Below, in pieces: positions 53,591-64,000 of a stretch of DNA of 64,000 nt. Both the position numbers and the translations under genes were made by a program. Under the pieces are notes generated by a model. That model saw nothing but the letters and a program-made list of their open reading frames with translations, had not been told where the DNA came from and searched no databases. Source of the stretch: Cryptomeria japonica (taxonomy: Eukaryota > Streptophyta > Pinopsida > Cupressales > Cupressaceae); assembly GCF_030272615.1 (NCBI RefSeq), contig NC_081415.1:101412796-101476795 (forward strand). Direction: 5' to 3'. The stretch's first letter is position 1; every line of letters begins with the position of its first letter.

Positions 53591-54560
53591 ATTCAATTTG
53601 ATCATCACAAGTATGTTGGCACAAAAGAAAAAACAAGTACTAAAAGACAAAAGAAAAGTAAAGGTTTCATAGCACTGACCTCAAGTTGAGCAAGACTACT
53701 ACTATGAATATCATTCACATACTGCTTGAATTCATCATCGTCACTATCAATATCGACAACTCTATTGGCATCAAGGTGTTTTTTGTTTTTTTGTTTCTAT
53801 GATAAAATTTCTCTGCATGTAGTTTAAAAAATTATCCATATGAGGAGTAATTCATTTTGAAAATAGTCAACAAAAGGAAAAATTTCATAGATTCAGTGTT
53901 CTATATATGATCAAAATACATTTGCGTACAAATTCAAAATACAATATAAAGATGATATAGGTGAGAATAAAAATATTGAGGGATAGACTCTTATGTGATC
54001 TAAATCCATGGAATCATGGTCATTCCATGTAGAAATTATAGGCTTAATAGAGGAAGCCAACTACGAAACTTTCTCAGTGAGACTGTGTAAGCAACTCATT
54101 ATATCATCTAACCCTTCATTTGAGTTGACATGATTTTGTGAGGCTCTTAGTGGGCATTCAACAGATGGATGTGAAATCTCTATGAATGAACTAGATTTGC
54201 ACTTCATACTACCTACTTCTCTATTACTATTTTCCACCAAAAATACAATGTAAATTTTTAACATATAGTCAGTCCAAAAAACAATAGGTGGTGTGATCTA
54301 GAAGTAGCACAACTTTCTTGAATAGATCCTCTTCTACGCACTCAAAATTGCATTACCAACATACTCTGTAATGCCCTCAACAACTTAACACTTCTATCTT
54401 CACATCAAATCATCTTATATCATATCTCATCACATCTCTAAAATAGTTCATCATAATGTCATTATATAGATATTTAGATTTCATGTCAGTCTTAGAAATT
54501 ATATCACAATTTCCTAGGTGCAGTGTATCTGGATAATCAAACATAACTCATCACAAATTA
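53591..54560. other. Spacer with two exon-like minus-strand remnants
   Basis: On the minus strand 53,690-53,780 reads LDANRVVDIDSDDDEFKQYV, and 54,061-54,240 reads KSSSFIEISHPSVECPLRAS then a helical end. Both have protein-like composition, but no consistent splice sites join them. Otherwise nothing is recognised. Confidence 0.25.
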
Positions 54561-54581
54561 TTGCCAAAATTTGTCAGTTAG

Positions 54582-54641
54582 GATAACTCATCACAACCAG
54601 TGATAACTCATCACAACTAGTGATAACTCATCATACAATCA
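54582..54641. repeat. Three 20-bp tandem repeats
   Basis: GATAACTCATCACAACCAGT and close copies start at 54,582, 54,602 and 54,622, with a weaker copy near 54,541. They lie just outside the 3' end of the remnant at 54,945 and may belong to its LTR. Confidence 0.75.
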
Positions 54642-54944
54642 ATGAATACCAGTTGGAACACTAGTACTGGTTAGAGTTAACCTTTGTCAACATATAAATT
54701 GATTGTCCTTCATTTCTTCTTTGATAATATTTTTTGTATCTTCAAGTTGGTGTCGGGTCATTCCTGTATATACTAGTTGTCTACATGTACCAGTTTGACA
54801 CCATCATAAGCTTTCAATACCGGTTGTAATACAAGTAATCTTTAGAAGTAATTCTGGTAGACAATGTGAACATATGTGTGTGTGTAGATGTTCCATAAAT
54901 GACAACATATGAAGTCATTCATTACAATCATCATCAAGCCAACA

Positions 54945-56770
54945 ATCTCCCCCTTTGATATTGATGGCAACACTTAGAAAATTTTCAAACTATAAAGCTA
55001 AGTCTGCTTACAAAAAAAATATACCACGCATATCACAATACATGCTCCCCCTTAATATGTAAAAAATTTTCACAACACACATACATATTACTACTTCCCC
55101 TTTGACAACAATGCCAAATTGAAAAGTAAAATATATACATATATAGAAAAAATTTGCATCAAAAGTTTACAAATACAAAAACTTGAAAATTTGAATCAAG
55201 GATTGTTCATTGTAATTCTCAGAAAAATGTCACTAAAAGTATGCTTTAGTTGAGAAAAATCATTTTCCCATGTCCCCAGCAAGGTTTCAATGAGCTTGAT
55301 TGTAGTCATGACCTATGTACATAATTCTTCCATTGCATCAAGTGTACACGTCTCTGGAGTAGCCAAAATTGCTTCTCCATTCTTGTATGCTTTTTGTAAC
55401 ATGTCCACTTTTGGTCTGAGTAAATTCTTCAACTCCTTCAGGGATTAGAGTATTTTTACCTATTCACAATCATAGATATCTAACCGGTTTTGCAAATCAT
55501 CCATAGATTTGCCAAAAGCTAAGATTGAGTCTTGTAAAGGTATGTAGGCACTACATATCTTTTCTAGTTCTTGCTTGGTCTCAGTTCGCCTTTGATTGAT
55601 ATTAGTATAAAAGAATGAAACATTACATGTAAATGCAATAATTTTCTCTCTTGTTTCAATAGCTTTACTTAATAGATCTTTATTCAGGGATAGGCCAATT
55701 ATCCTTGTATCAACATCCTTCATGATCTATTCTCCTCACTTCTTCCTATAGCTCTTCTATGCATAGGTTTGTGTTGCTTCCTCAAGGGACTTAAGTTGGT
55801 TAGAGGCATCAACAACCAACTGGCCAAGCTTGCCAATGGGAGTTGACAAGTTCCCTGTAGCAGTTTCTGATAGAAGGCTTGATAGAATATCTACATCATT
55901 TTGAATGGTTTCAGCTTCCATTCTTTGTTCCTTAAGCCTCTTCTTCTGAGCTCTGGATTGCATCACATTTGCAAACTCTAGTAATTCTGATGCACTCATA
56001 TTATCAACATTTATAGGCCTTTGATGCAAAATGAGTTATCATCAACATCATTCTATTGTCTGATCAATGCCTTTTCCAGTTTAGCAGATTTCTCCTTCTC
56101 AATGTTCTCTTCCTTTTGTTCTTTCTCCTTCTCCTATTCAGAGGTTTGTTCAGAAACTTTTTCAGCAGGTTCCTCCTGAGTAGCCTGTGAAACTGATGGG
56201 AGTTAGGGTTTCACTTGTTGATCATTTACCAATGGGGGTGGAATTTCTACACTCGGTTGAGTTGTCGGTATCTCCACTATATTAACCTGTGAATCAGTAA
56301 TTTCAGGTGGCTGTATATCTGATATATCTATTGTATCTTGAATATCATCAACAAAAATTACCGGTTGGGAAGTAGTGTCATCCTTCTTCTTGATAGGATA
56401 GACAATATTAGCTTGCACTATTTATTCCTCATCCATTTCTAGTAAATCCACAATATCTTGCTTATTATCCTATTGAGACTCTATCAGTTTACACATATTC
56501 TGAATTTCCTTTGCTATCTGATGAGTATCAACTTCAACAGGTTGCATCTTCCCAATAAGTAGCTTCAATCTTCTTGACTTAAAAGAAAATTGAGCTTTGT
56601 GATTATCAATCAATACAATTAACTCATCCTTTGACAAATCAGGAAAACATTGCAAAAACACATTATCAATAATTTAATTTTCTTTCTTCACAACTTCTTC
56701 CCATTTATTCAAAAGAATAGTATATAAAGAATCAAAAATATCCTTCTTAAGATCATGAGGTAATCGATTG
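54945..56770 (-). pseudogene. Divergent family N remnant (C-terminal half of the large ORF)
   Basis: The plus-strand junction CCAACA at 54,944 followed by ATCTCCCCCTTT repeats the family's LTR and purine-tract boundary, so an LTR lies to the left (its far end is not resolved). Inside, minus-strand frames at 56,470-56,661, 56,203-56,418, 55,757-56,029 and 55,460-55,723 give in order a helical segment (DLSKDELIVLIDNHKAQF), an acidic Pro-rich linker, GKLGQLVVDASNQLKSLEE and a coiled coil. Order and character match parts 2 and 3 of the complete protein, with low identity. The upstream part is cut off by the copia LTR at 56,771. Confidence 0.55.
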
Positions 56771-57251
56771 TGTTGGTGTAATTAATTATTCATCTTGGAT
56801 ATTATTACACCTTACTTAAGTTTACTTAGGATAATGCATTTCATAGTAGTTTGGGTATGAGACACTTGGGTGTTTGTACCACATTGGGATAGTGTGTGTA
56901 GGAGAATTTCCACCTTTTATGGTGTCGATCTTGTTACTACTCTATCATATCCACTTATTGTGGAGTGATAATTCCACCTTCGGTGGGTGATCCACCTCAT
57001 GTAGAATATTTTATTTTTTCTCCTACCTACCACACCTATTTCCTACCTACCCTTGTTTCTTATTGAGCCACATTTCATGTTTTTGTGCTCACATATCCAT
57101 ATAGCCTTGCCTACATAAGCAGGTTCATATTCATTGTATGAATAACAATCTTTCTTCTATCTATTGATGAGAATGCAATTTATTCTTGTCCTATATTTTG
57201 TCTTTCTTATTTGTGCTTTCCATTGACTCTAGATCTTGGCAAAATCTCACA
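56771..57251 (+). repeat. 5' LTR of the second gag-only copia copy
   Basis: TGTTGG...CTCACA, aligning along its length with 4,546-5,026. The TATA region reads CCTACATAAGCAGG, weakened relative to CTATATAAGCAGG. Confidence 0.9.
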
Positions 57252-57264
57252 TGGTATCAGAGCC
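57252..57264 (+). promoter_or_regulatory. Primer binding site for initiator tRNA-Met
   Basis: TGGTATCAGAGCC abutting the LTR. Confidence 0.95.
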
Positions 57265-58081
57265 ATTAGAGTGTCATTGGTTTGCCAATTGAGAGAAATT
57301 TGATGCTATTTAGGGTTGTGTATTTTGGATCTTTCTATTGCAGGTTATTATTGAAGCTTGATGGGTTAAATTTGAGGTTACCATTGGATTGAGGAGGTCC
57401 AAGAAAATTAGTTTTGCATTTTGTTTCATCCAAATCAAACTTCAGAGGCCAAATCTAGAGGTGTTTGAAGTTTGAAGTTGCAACGAAAAGTTTCCAGAAA
57501 TTATAATTTTGCAAGCAATTTTCAAATAGTGATATCTCACTCATCTAGGCTCCTTTTTTTGAGAAATTTGTTTTGTTTTGGGGTAGAATTTTGTGATCTG
57601 TACAGTGGTGCAATATTTTTCTAATTTTTGGATACAGGTTTTTCTAAAATAATGAAATCTCAATTTTTACAACTTTGGAGGCTTCATTTGGGCTCATATG
57701 GACTCCTTTTCAGGTGCCATTTTTTTTAAAATGCATAATTTTTTGTCTACTTTTCATAATTTGTCATTTGTTTGCAGTGATTTTGAGTAGAAAATGTACT
57801 TTCAATATTTGGTCATTTTTTGGCCTATTTGGTACTTGTATTTTGCTTGGATCTCAGTTTAGATCACTGGCAGTATTTGTTGAAGTCTCTTATATCTCAT
57901 TTTGAGAAGTTGTAAAATTGAAATCAAAAGTCCACCTTTCCTTTTTTTGCAAGTGGTCCATTGTACACACACTAAGTATAAAGTGCCAAATCATGATTTG
58001 GGGGGGTACCTTGATTAAGTGAATTTGGGGGGGGTGTCTCTTGTGCTTTTGTGCTCTTGAGTTCCTTTCTTTTTTGCTGCT

Positions 58082-58908
58082 ATGGGTTCTCCTAAGTTTC
58101 CCCTCTTAACTCCTCATAATTATGCTACTTGGAAAATTGATGCATGGAGTAAACTTATGGAAATAGGACTAACTCATTATATTGATGGAACTATTGTTGC
58201 TCCCACTGATCCTAAAGTTGATCCTGTTGGTCACTTGGATTGGCTCACTAAAAATATCGTGGAAATTGGTACCTTAAGAAAGTATGTATCAAAAAGATCT
58301 CATTTTTCATATTGAGAAATGTACTCTAATCAAGGATGCTTGGCAAAAGTTTCAAGACTTGTATGGTCAAGTTGATGAGATTAGGGGATATTAGATTGAT
58401 AGTAATCTCACCATGTTAGATCCCAAGAACTTTGATACTATACAAGATTATGTCACTAAAGCAAATGAGTTGAGGGCAAAAATCAAGGATTGTGGCATTG
58501 ATAAAAAGGATACTCAAGTGATCTTCAATTGGATGGGCAAGCTTCCACAAGAATATGCAGCATTTGTTTCTAGTTTCCAAACCCATAGGATGACAATGGG
58601 TTCAAGCTACACAATGCCTACATTTGATGCTTTCATAGAAATTTTGATGATGGAGCAAACTAAGTTGATAATCATGGGCATTCTTAAGGGTTGTAAGTCT
58701 CAAGCATTAGTGGCAAATCAAGGGAACAAAGGAAATCAAGGAAAGGACAACTCCAACAAGAAGAAATGGCAATCAAAGCCTAAGGACAAAGCACCACCTT
58801 CTCCACGACAAGGAGATTCATCCTCTTCCAAGAGGAAGAAATCACCAAAGAGGGAGAGACCTACTTGTGCCTATTGTAAAAATTTTGGTCATGAGGAGCA
58901 TCATTGCC
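58082..58908 (+). pseudogene. Copia gag fragment, frameshifted and truncated
   Basis: Starts MGSPKFPLLTPHNYATWKID like the gag at 6,634. A one- or two-base insertion in an A-run near 58,290 shifts the frame, and a Gln codon has become TAG near 58,395. The frame resumes at 58,413 and runs through the zinc knuckle start CAYCKNFGHEEHHC, where the gypsy-like LTR begins. Confidence 0.9.
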
Positions 58909-60468
58909 TGTAGACGTCTAAAAATGGTCAACGCTTGTGGAGTCATACTTTAACATTTGCACATTGCCTTATTTTAGGGTTTTTGTGTCGCATTAACATT
59001 TCTCCTATGATTCGCACTTGGTCTTTATCATTTGTGAGCATCGAGTCATTCTTCTGCATTCTTCATTTGTCTCGCTTTCAAATTTGGCCTTGTTGACAAC
59101 AATATTCAGTCATGATTTTGACCGATCTTATCCTGTTGCATCAATGAGCGTGTTAATTTGTCATCATTTTGGACATCATCAATCCTAATTAGGGTTTTGT
59201 CCTCTTCTCAATCTTGTCATCTTGCGATCGATTTGTCATTGATCATTGTCATTTTCAATCTTATCATCATGCAATCGATTTGTCGTCGATCGTTGTTGTT
59301 TTCAATCTTGTCATCTTGCAATCGATTTGTCATCGATCATGGTAATTTTCAATCTTGTCATCTTGCAATCTATTTTGTCATCGATCCTTGTCCTCTTGTC
59401 AATTTTGTCATTTTGCGATCGATTTGTCATCGATCGTTGTCATCTTCTCAATCATGTCAATTTGGATCAATTAGTCATTGTTCCTTGTCAATTGGCGCAT
59501 TTACCAATCTCAATCATTTATCAACATTAATATTTTATCAAGTTAGAATCATGATCAAATTGATTCTTCAATCATGACCTAATTGTCATCCTTGCATTGC
59601 TAATTCATCTTCTAGGGTTTCATGATTTAATCATTTAACCTTGTTTGTCATTTCTCCCTCTAGGACTAATAAATTATTTATTTATCCTAAGTCTTCTTGT
59701 CACAATTAAATGTTTATTTAATTGGCTAACTAATTCCTCCCTCTTCGTGAATTAATTAATAAATAAAAAATTGTTAATTAATTCACTTAATTCCTAATTT
59801 CCTCATTTTCTAATTTTCACTTAATTCCTAATTTCCTCATTTTCTAATTCCTAATTTCCTAATTTCTATTTCATCTAATTTTCAATTCTCTCCTATTTTT
59901 CTCCTAATTTCATGGGAATGACATTTCAAGTTGTCATAATTTGTCATAATTGACAATCAATCAATTTTGACATAGAAATTTGTCATAATCTTGTCATAAT
60001 TGACAATCAATCAATTTTTGCATAGAAAGTGCAAATTTGTCATAATTTGTCATATTTGTCATTCTTGATTTGCAATTTCCATTCGAATCGAATCATGCTA
60101 ATTTGATCTTTTCTCCAATTTGTCTATAAATTGGATGAATTTCTTCAATCCCATCTAATCACTTTTTCGAATCAATCATGCTTCGAGTATTCTTGCGCTA
60201 CTATCTTGTCTACTTGCTTTCATCTCATGTGTATGTACTTGTAGGTGAGATCCACAAACAAAGCTATTTGAAGAAGAAAGAAGGACAATGGAGCCACATG
60301 AAGGAGACATTCAAGTCTGCATTTGGTTTGCTTAGTTTTCAATCTTGAATATCTTGTTTTCATGTTTTCATTGGATGTAATTAGGATTGATCATTGCATT
60401 TGGGCTTTTGTGATTGAGCTATGATTAATATTGATTTGCTTTGATGATTTCCACATTTCCTAGCTACA
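58909..60468 (+). repeat. 5' LTR of the gypsy-like element
   Basis: About 1,560 bp from TGTAGACG to TAGCTACA. TATA box at 60,125-60,130 (CTATAAATTGG). The right end is inferred from the CA terminus before the primer site at 60,474. It contains a 47-50 bp tandem array and GTCATAATTTGTCATAATTG-type direct repeats at 59,930-60,060. Confidence 0.65.
59209..59490. repeat. 47-50 bp tandem array within the LTR
   Basis: Units begin CAATCTTGTCATCTTGC at 59,209, 59,256, 59,303, 59,350, 59,400 and 59,449, each containing ATCGATTTGTCATCGATC-like sequence with overlapping ATCGAT palindromes. Confidence 0.9.
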
Positions 60469-60473
60469 TTAAT

Positions 60474-60493
60474 TGGTGAACCTGACGTGAACT
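60474..60493 (+). promoter_or_regulatory. Candidate primer binding site
   Basis: TGGTGAACCTGACGTGAACT starts with TGG five bases after the LTR end. The tRNA is not assigned. Confidence 0.5.
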
Positions 60494-60582
60494 AACCCCC
60501 TAACCATGCTTTTGAGTGCTTTTGAGATGACATTCAAGTGAAAAACCCAAGAAACAGGGTAATGCAGGCCTTTCTGGGCACT

Positions 60583-60745
60583 TCTGCGCCTGTGTAGGAG
60601 CAATCTGCTCCTGTGTCAAGCATTCTGCACCTATGTTAGAGACTTCTGCGCCTGTGTCAAAGAGTTCTATGCCTTTTTTGCAACATTCTGCACCTGTGTT
60701 GCATCATTCTGTGTCTATGTCAAGCATTTTGCGCCTATGTAAGTC
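60583..60745 (+). repeat. Eight 21-bp repeats in the leader
   Basis: TTCTGCGCCTGTGTCAAAGA-like units recur at about 60,583, 60,604, 60,624, 60,645, 60,666, 60,687, 60,708 and 60,729. A period of 21 preserves any reading frame, but in no frame are the units free of stops throughout. Confidence 0.85.
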
Positions 60746-62593
60746 TAGAAACAGAGGTAAAAAAAGCAATGTTTTTACTTGCAAATTGGTTTGTTTTGCA
60801 TTTTGTTTCTGCTTTTTGGTTTTATGGTACTGATTCTTTGTGCAGCACCCTGGCATCACACATGACAAAGACAACAAATGAAACTACTAACACATTTTAT
60901 GCGGGTTCGATAGTCAAAGACTAAACATATCAAACTTCTGACTTGGGTTTTGCAGGCTGCCTTGGACTACAACTAAACTTTGTGTTTGTAATTAATATTT
61001 AGGCACCTAGTATGATTTCTAAATAGGAGGGAATGAATGTATGTTTTCTTTTATTGTTGATTTTGACATTGGAGTAGGAGAGTATGCTCTCATCCTTCTT
61101 AGGGTGATCAGAAATCCAGATCTTCGATACCATGCTCATGTTTCTGATTGTGTGTCACCTTTAGAGGGCCTGCCTTCCCGACCATTTGCTTTTGCAAGCA
61201 AGTGACAATCGTGAGAAGGGAACGACCCAAAGTGAGTATGGCTAGAATACCTTGGCATTCTAACTCACTATAAATAAATACCTGATGAGCGAAAGCTTTG
61301 AAGGAAGGGTTATGTGGGAATTGTAGTTACTTGGGAAGTGATGACCCTTGAACTCTTTCTCATATCAACATCTAAGTAGGGCCTCATGGTCTAAATCGTT
61401 CTTGCGTGACTACATTTGTTTGGTATCTTGGTGGGCTTAATGTCTCAATCACGCTTGCATGACACCAAGGAGTAACACTTAACATAAATCCTTACTAAAC
61501 ACCTTGTATTTAGAGGCCAAAAATCCTTCTAGTTGCTTGAGAAGGACAAGTTCAAATACTTGGAAGAGATAACTAAGTTCGCCATGGGGAGATTTCCATG
61601 GGGACTGATGCTTAGCTGCCCTAAGAAGTGAGTGTCGTGGAGGGGAGCCTGTGGGGTCAAGCATCTATGTATTCTCCTTGAATCCCATAATGAGTCTACC
61701 TCTCAAGTACCTAATATCCTTGCCTACCATAAGAAATGTGTGAATGAGCATGATTGTCTTGAGTCTAAGTTGAAACATCTTGTCTTCTTTGCTTGTCAAA
61801 AGTTGAATTGCATCTCATTTCAAAAACAAGACAAATTGACTCAAAACAAGGTTAAACACAAGAACCTCATTCAACAAAGTTCAAAACACCTTCAAACATG
61901 GTTGTCAAACATTTTTCAAAATCTTGTCTCAACATTCATGTCACTTAGATTTAGGTTCATCCTAGGTTTGCATTTTGCAAGTTCATTGTCAAGTACCAAG
62001 GTTAGGTTTCACCTAGGTCATACTCCTTTGCCTATCAATAAGGGTTATCCATTTGCATGTGTCCTCTTGCATTAGAGTAATACCATTATCATACATTAGG
62101 TCACATTTGCATACCCTAGGTCTCTTCACTAAGTTTAGGTCATTATCATATCATAGTAGGGTCATTTGCATAGTAATTGTCCCTTTGCATATAGTGTCAA
62201 AACTAGGTTTTGTCATACTTGAGTAATGCAAACCTTTGAATAAACCCTAAGTCATTGCTAGGAAGTCTAGACATTATCAAACTTTTGTCTTTTTGTCATC
62301 ATTGTCATTTGGTCAAACCTAGCTTAGTATCCAAGCATATTAGGGGAGACATTGTCATTTTGTCCTTTTGTCACTTGGTCCTTTTATCCTTTGAGGTCTA
62401 GACATCATTTCAATTTCCTAAGGGTCTCATTTTTAGAATTGCATTCATAAGTTTGTCAAAATCTTGAAAAACAACAAAAACATTAAGTTGCATTGTCATC
62501 CTTTTAGGTTGCATTTGTCAATCCCATTAGTTCCATTTGCATAGTGACATGTCTATTGAAACAAGGTTCCAAGCACTAATGATGTAACAAAGT
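60746..62593 (+). other. Long leader of the gypsy-like element, noncoding
   Basis: No ORF with recognised domain. TTAGGTCATTTGCAT-type phrases recur between 61,990 and 62,210. A 147-codon frame at 61,632-62,075 looks incidental. Confidence 0.45.
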
Positions 62594-64000
62594 TTGACAT
62601 ATCAACCGACAATGCAATCACAATTCTATCCAACCCAACAACAAGGCAATATCATTCAAACTTTTTATGATGAAACAAGTCTCCAAATACAAAAACTAGA
62701 GGAGAAACTAGCTCAAGAACAAGAGATTTTGGAACAAAGAGTGAAAAACATTGAGAAGAATATATCACAAATGTCCAAAATGTTTAAAAAGTTTCAAGGT
62801 CGAAATCCAAAGATTGAGCCAATTGATGTAAGATCTCTTCTTGAACGATCAGACATACTAGCTCTCCTCTCCCAAAAAGAGATGATGAAACAATTTCAAG
62901 AAAAGAGACAACATCAATTTCAACATTACGTGCCTCCACAACAAGAACAAGGTGTTTACTATCAATCAGATTTTCAGCCAATACAACCAATGGTTCAACC
63001 AATGGTCCAACATATACAACCAACACAACCAATGGTCCAATTTCAACAATATGTCCAACCAACTATACAATGTCCACAAATAGTTCAACCAATGGTGGAA
63101 TATCAACAAGTTCAATCAACATATCAATGTCAACAACCACAATCACAAATTCAAAAACAAAGGTTGCAGCCCACACCAAGCCAAGTTTCAAACATGTCAG
63201 AACAATTGAACCAAGTCCAATATCAAAACATGACATTAGATCAGAACCAACTCCTTGCCAAACAAGTTCAAATTCCATATACAACTATGTCAAAACCCTG
63301 AAAGAAAGGTGGCTTTATTGCAATGCTCTTAAGGAAACTACTAAGTGAGTTCTTTGAGGAAGATCAAGATAATACACTTATGTCTAGCAATGCCTCATCC
63401 CCCCGCAAACAAATGGACTCTCCAGTGGCATCTATCCCTACACCTTTAGAAGTTTCACAAGAACCTTCCATATTGTCCACATCAAACAATACACCCAAGG
63501 ATGCAATTATCCAAGAGCTATCCATAATTGATTGCCAAGATAATCCAATTCATGATGCACATCCTTGTCATGTTTCAGAAATACTAGACCCAATGCCACC
63601 ATGCACTTTATTGCCATTACTTGTTTTAGAGGACCCCATTCGAAGTCCCTCTTCCTCATGTTCAAGCATTGATTCCTTGCCAGAATCCATCACAAATGTT
63701 CAAAGTGCATTTCCTTCATGCCAAAACATTGATCCCTTGTCATAATCCTCCATGCATATCCAAATTCCAACACCATGTCAAGAGGATAATTTAGAGCATG
63801 AAGAAACATGTCTTGAAATAGATCAAGATCAAGATCCCAAAACCTTATCATCCCATCCAATTGTTGACCAAGATCCCATTTCCCCAGACACTCGCAATGA
63901 TTCCCCTATTCTTGTCCATCCTATCCAAAGCCCTATTGACACTCCATTCCCTGAGCAAGATCAAGATATCCCAGTCCATCCAATCCCAAATGATCCCCTT
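62594..64000 (+). pseudogene. Gln/Pro-rich gag-region protein, two stops, runs off the window
   Basis: One frame from 62,594 to the window end, broken by TGA at 63,299-63,301 and TAA at 63,743-63,745. Residues 30-110 are a charged coiled coil (LEEKLAQEQEILEQRVKNIE), followed by Gln/Pro/Val repeats (QPMVQ, QPTIQ), then by an acidic Ser/Pro region. It has no capsid, knuckle or protease motif that I recognise. A short upstream frame MSIETRFQAL (about 62,551) ends just before it and may be the true start. Position after the leader suggests the gag region. Confidence 0.5.

Larger units (their letters stand above)
56771..58908 (+). mobile_element. Second gag-only type copia copy, 5' part only
   Basis: LTR 56,771-57,251 (481 bp, the same length as the LTRs at 4,546 but clearly diverged), primer site TGGTATCAGAGCC at 57,252-57,264, a leader of about 830 bp, and gag remnants. 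It is interrupted at 58,909 by a gypsy-like LTR; the rest would lie beyond the window. It lacks the CpG-rich insert. Confidence 0.9.
58909..64000 (+). mobile_element. Gypsy-like LTR element, 5' part
   Basis: TGTAGACGTCTAAAAATGG begins exactly where copia gag homology stops. A long LTR, candidate primer site, repeat-rich leader and a Gln/Pro-rich frame follow. No reverse transcriptase is inside the window, so the superfamily is inferred from LTR length, primer site and layout. Confidence 0.7.

Noticed and set aside
61632-62075. 147-codon frame in the gypsy-like leader
   Set aside because: No domain, and it overlaps sequence with noncoding repeat character.
62784-63284. Two Val/Asp-rich minus-strand frames
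   Set aside because: Shadows of the Gln/Pro-rich plus-strand frame.

Overview
This window is nuclear DNA from a seed plant with a large, repeat-dominated genome. A gymnosperm such as a conifer or a relative is my best guess, inferred from the density of nested retrotransposons, the AT-rich intergenic sequence and the absence of any intact host gene over 64 kb. No rRNA, tRNA gene, CRISPR array or bacterial-style feature was seen; the only tRNA-related signals are primer binding sites and one tRNA-derived SINE.

Layout. 1-2,000: 3' end of a Ty3/gypsy-like element (tandem repeats, polypurine tract, LTR). 2,368-4,132: decayed DUF4283/zinc-knuckle ORF on the minus strand. 4,546-9,618: complete, young Ty1/copia element with identical-length LTRs (2 differences in 481 bp), a perfect 5-bp target duplication and only a gag-protease ORF, so it is non-autonomous. 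9,624-10,806: empty AT-rich DNA. 10,807-19,417: near full-length L1-type LINE on the minus strand, with an extra ORF in its 3' region. 19,508-23,585: truncated member of an unusual LTR family (called family N here). 24,888-31,629: complete Ty1/copia element on the minus strand whose 4.15-kb gag-pol frame is broken only by stop codons. 31,640-33,090: AT-rich tandem repeats of about 350-450 bp. 33,120-33,650: promoter-like island. 34,946-35,356: nine evenly spaced palindromes upstream of a TATA box. 36,837-39,122: fragment of a family N relative. 39,203-40,552: CACTA transposon end with subterminal repeats, a nested SINE and a transposon-type exon. 40,843-47,512: complete family N element with LTRs, target duplication, a gag-like ORF with four zinc knuckles and a second ORF of about 1,130 codons of unknown function. 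47,690-51,920: TCGATGAAA motif cluster followed by a decayed plus-strand ORF. 54,945-56,770: divergent family N remnant, split by a second gag-only copia copy (56,771-58,908), itself split by a gypsy-like element (58,909 to beyond the window).

How the parts relate. The autonomous-type copia at 24,888-31,629 and family N share their leader, primer binding site, polypurine tract and LTR modules, but family N carries none of the protease, integrase or reverse transcriptase. The simplest reading is that family N is mobilised in trans by the copia element while carrying an uncharacterised protein. Two RNA-level structures are common to them: a U5 hairpin with a C-rich loop next to the primer site, and an inverted repeat spanning the polypurine tract and 3' LTR junction. 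These, the palindrome array at 34,946-35,356 and the CpG-rich segment captured by the young copia element are the most interesting observations.
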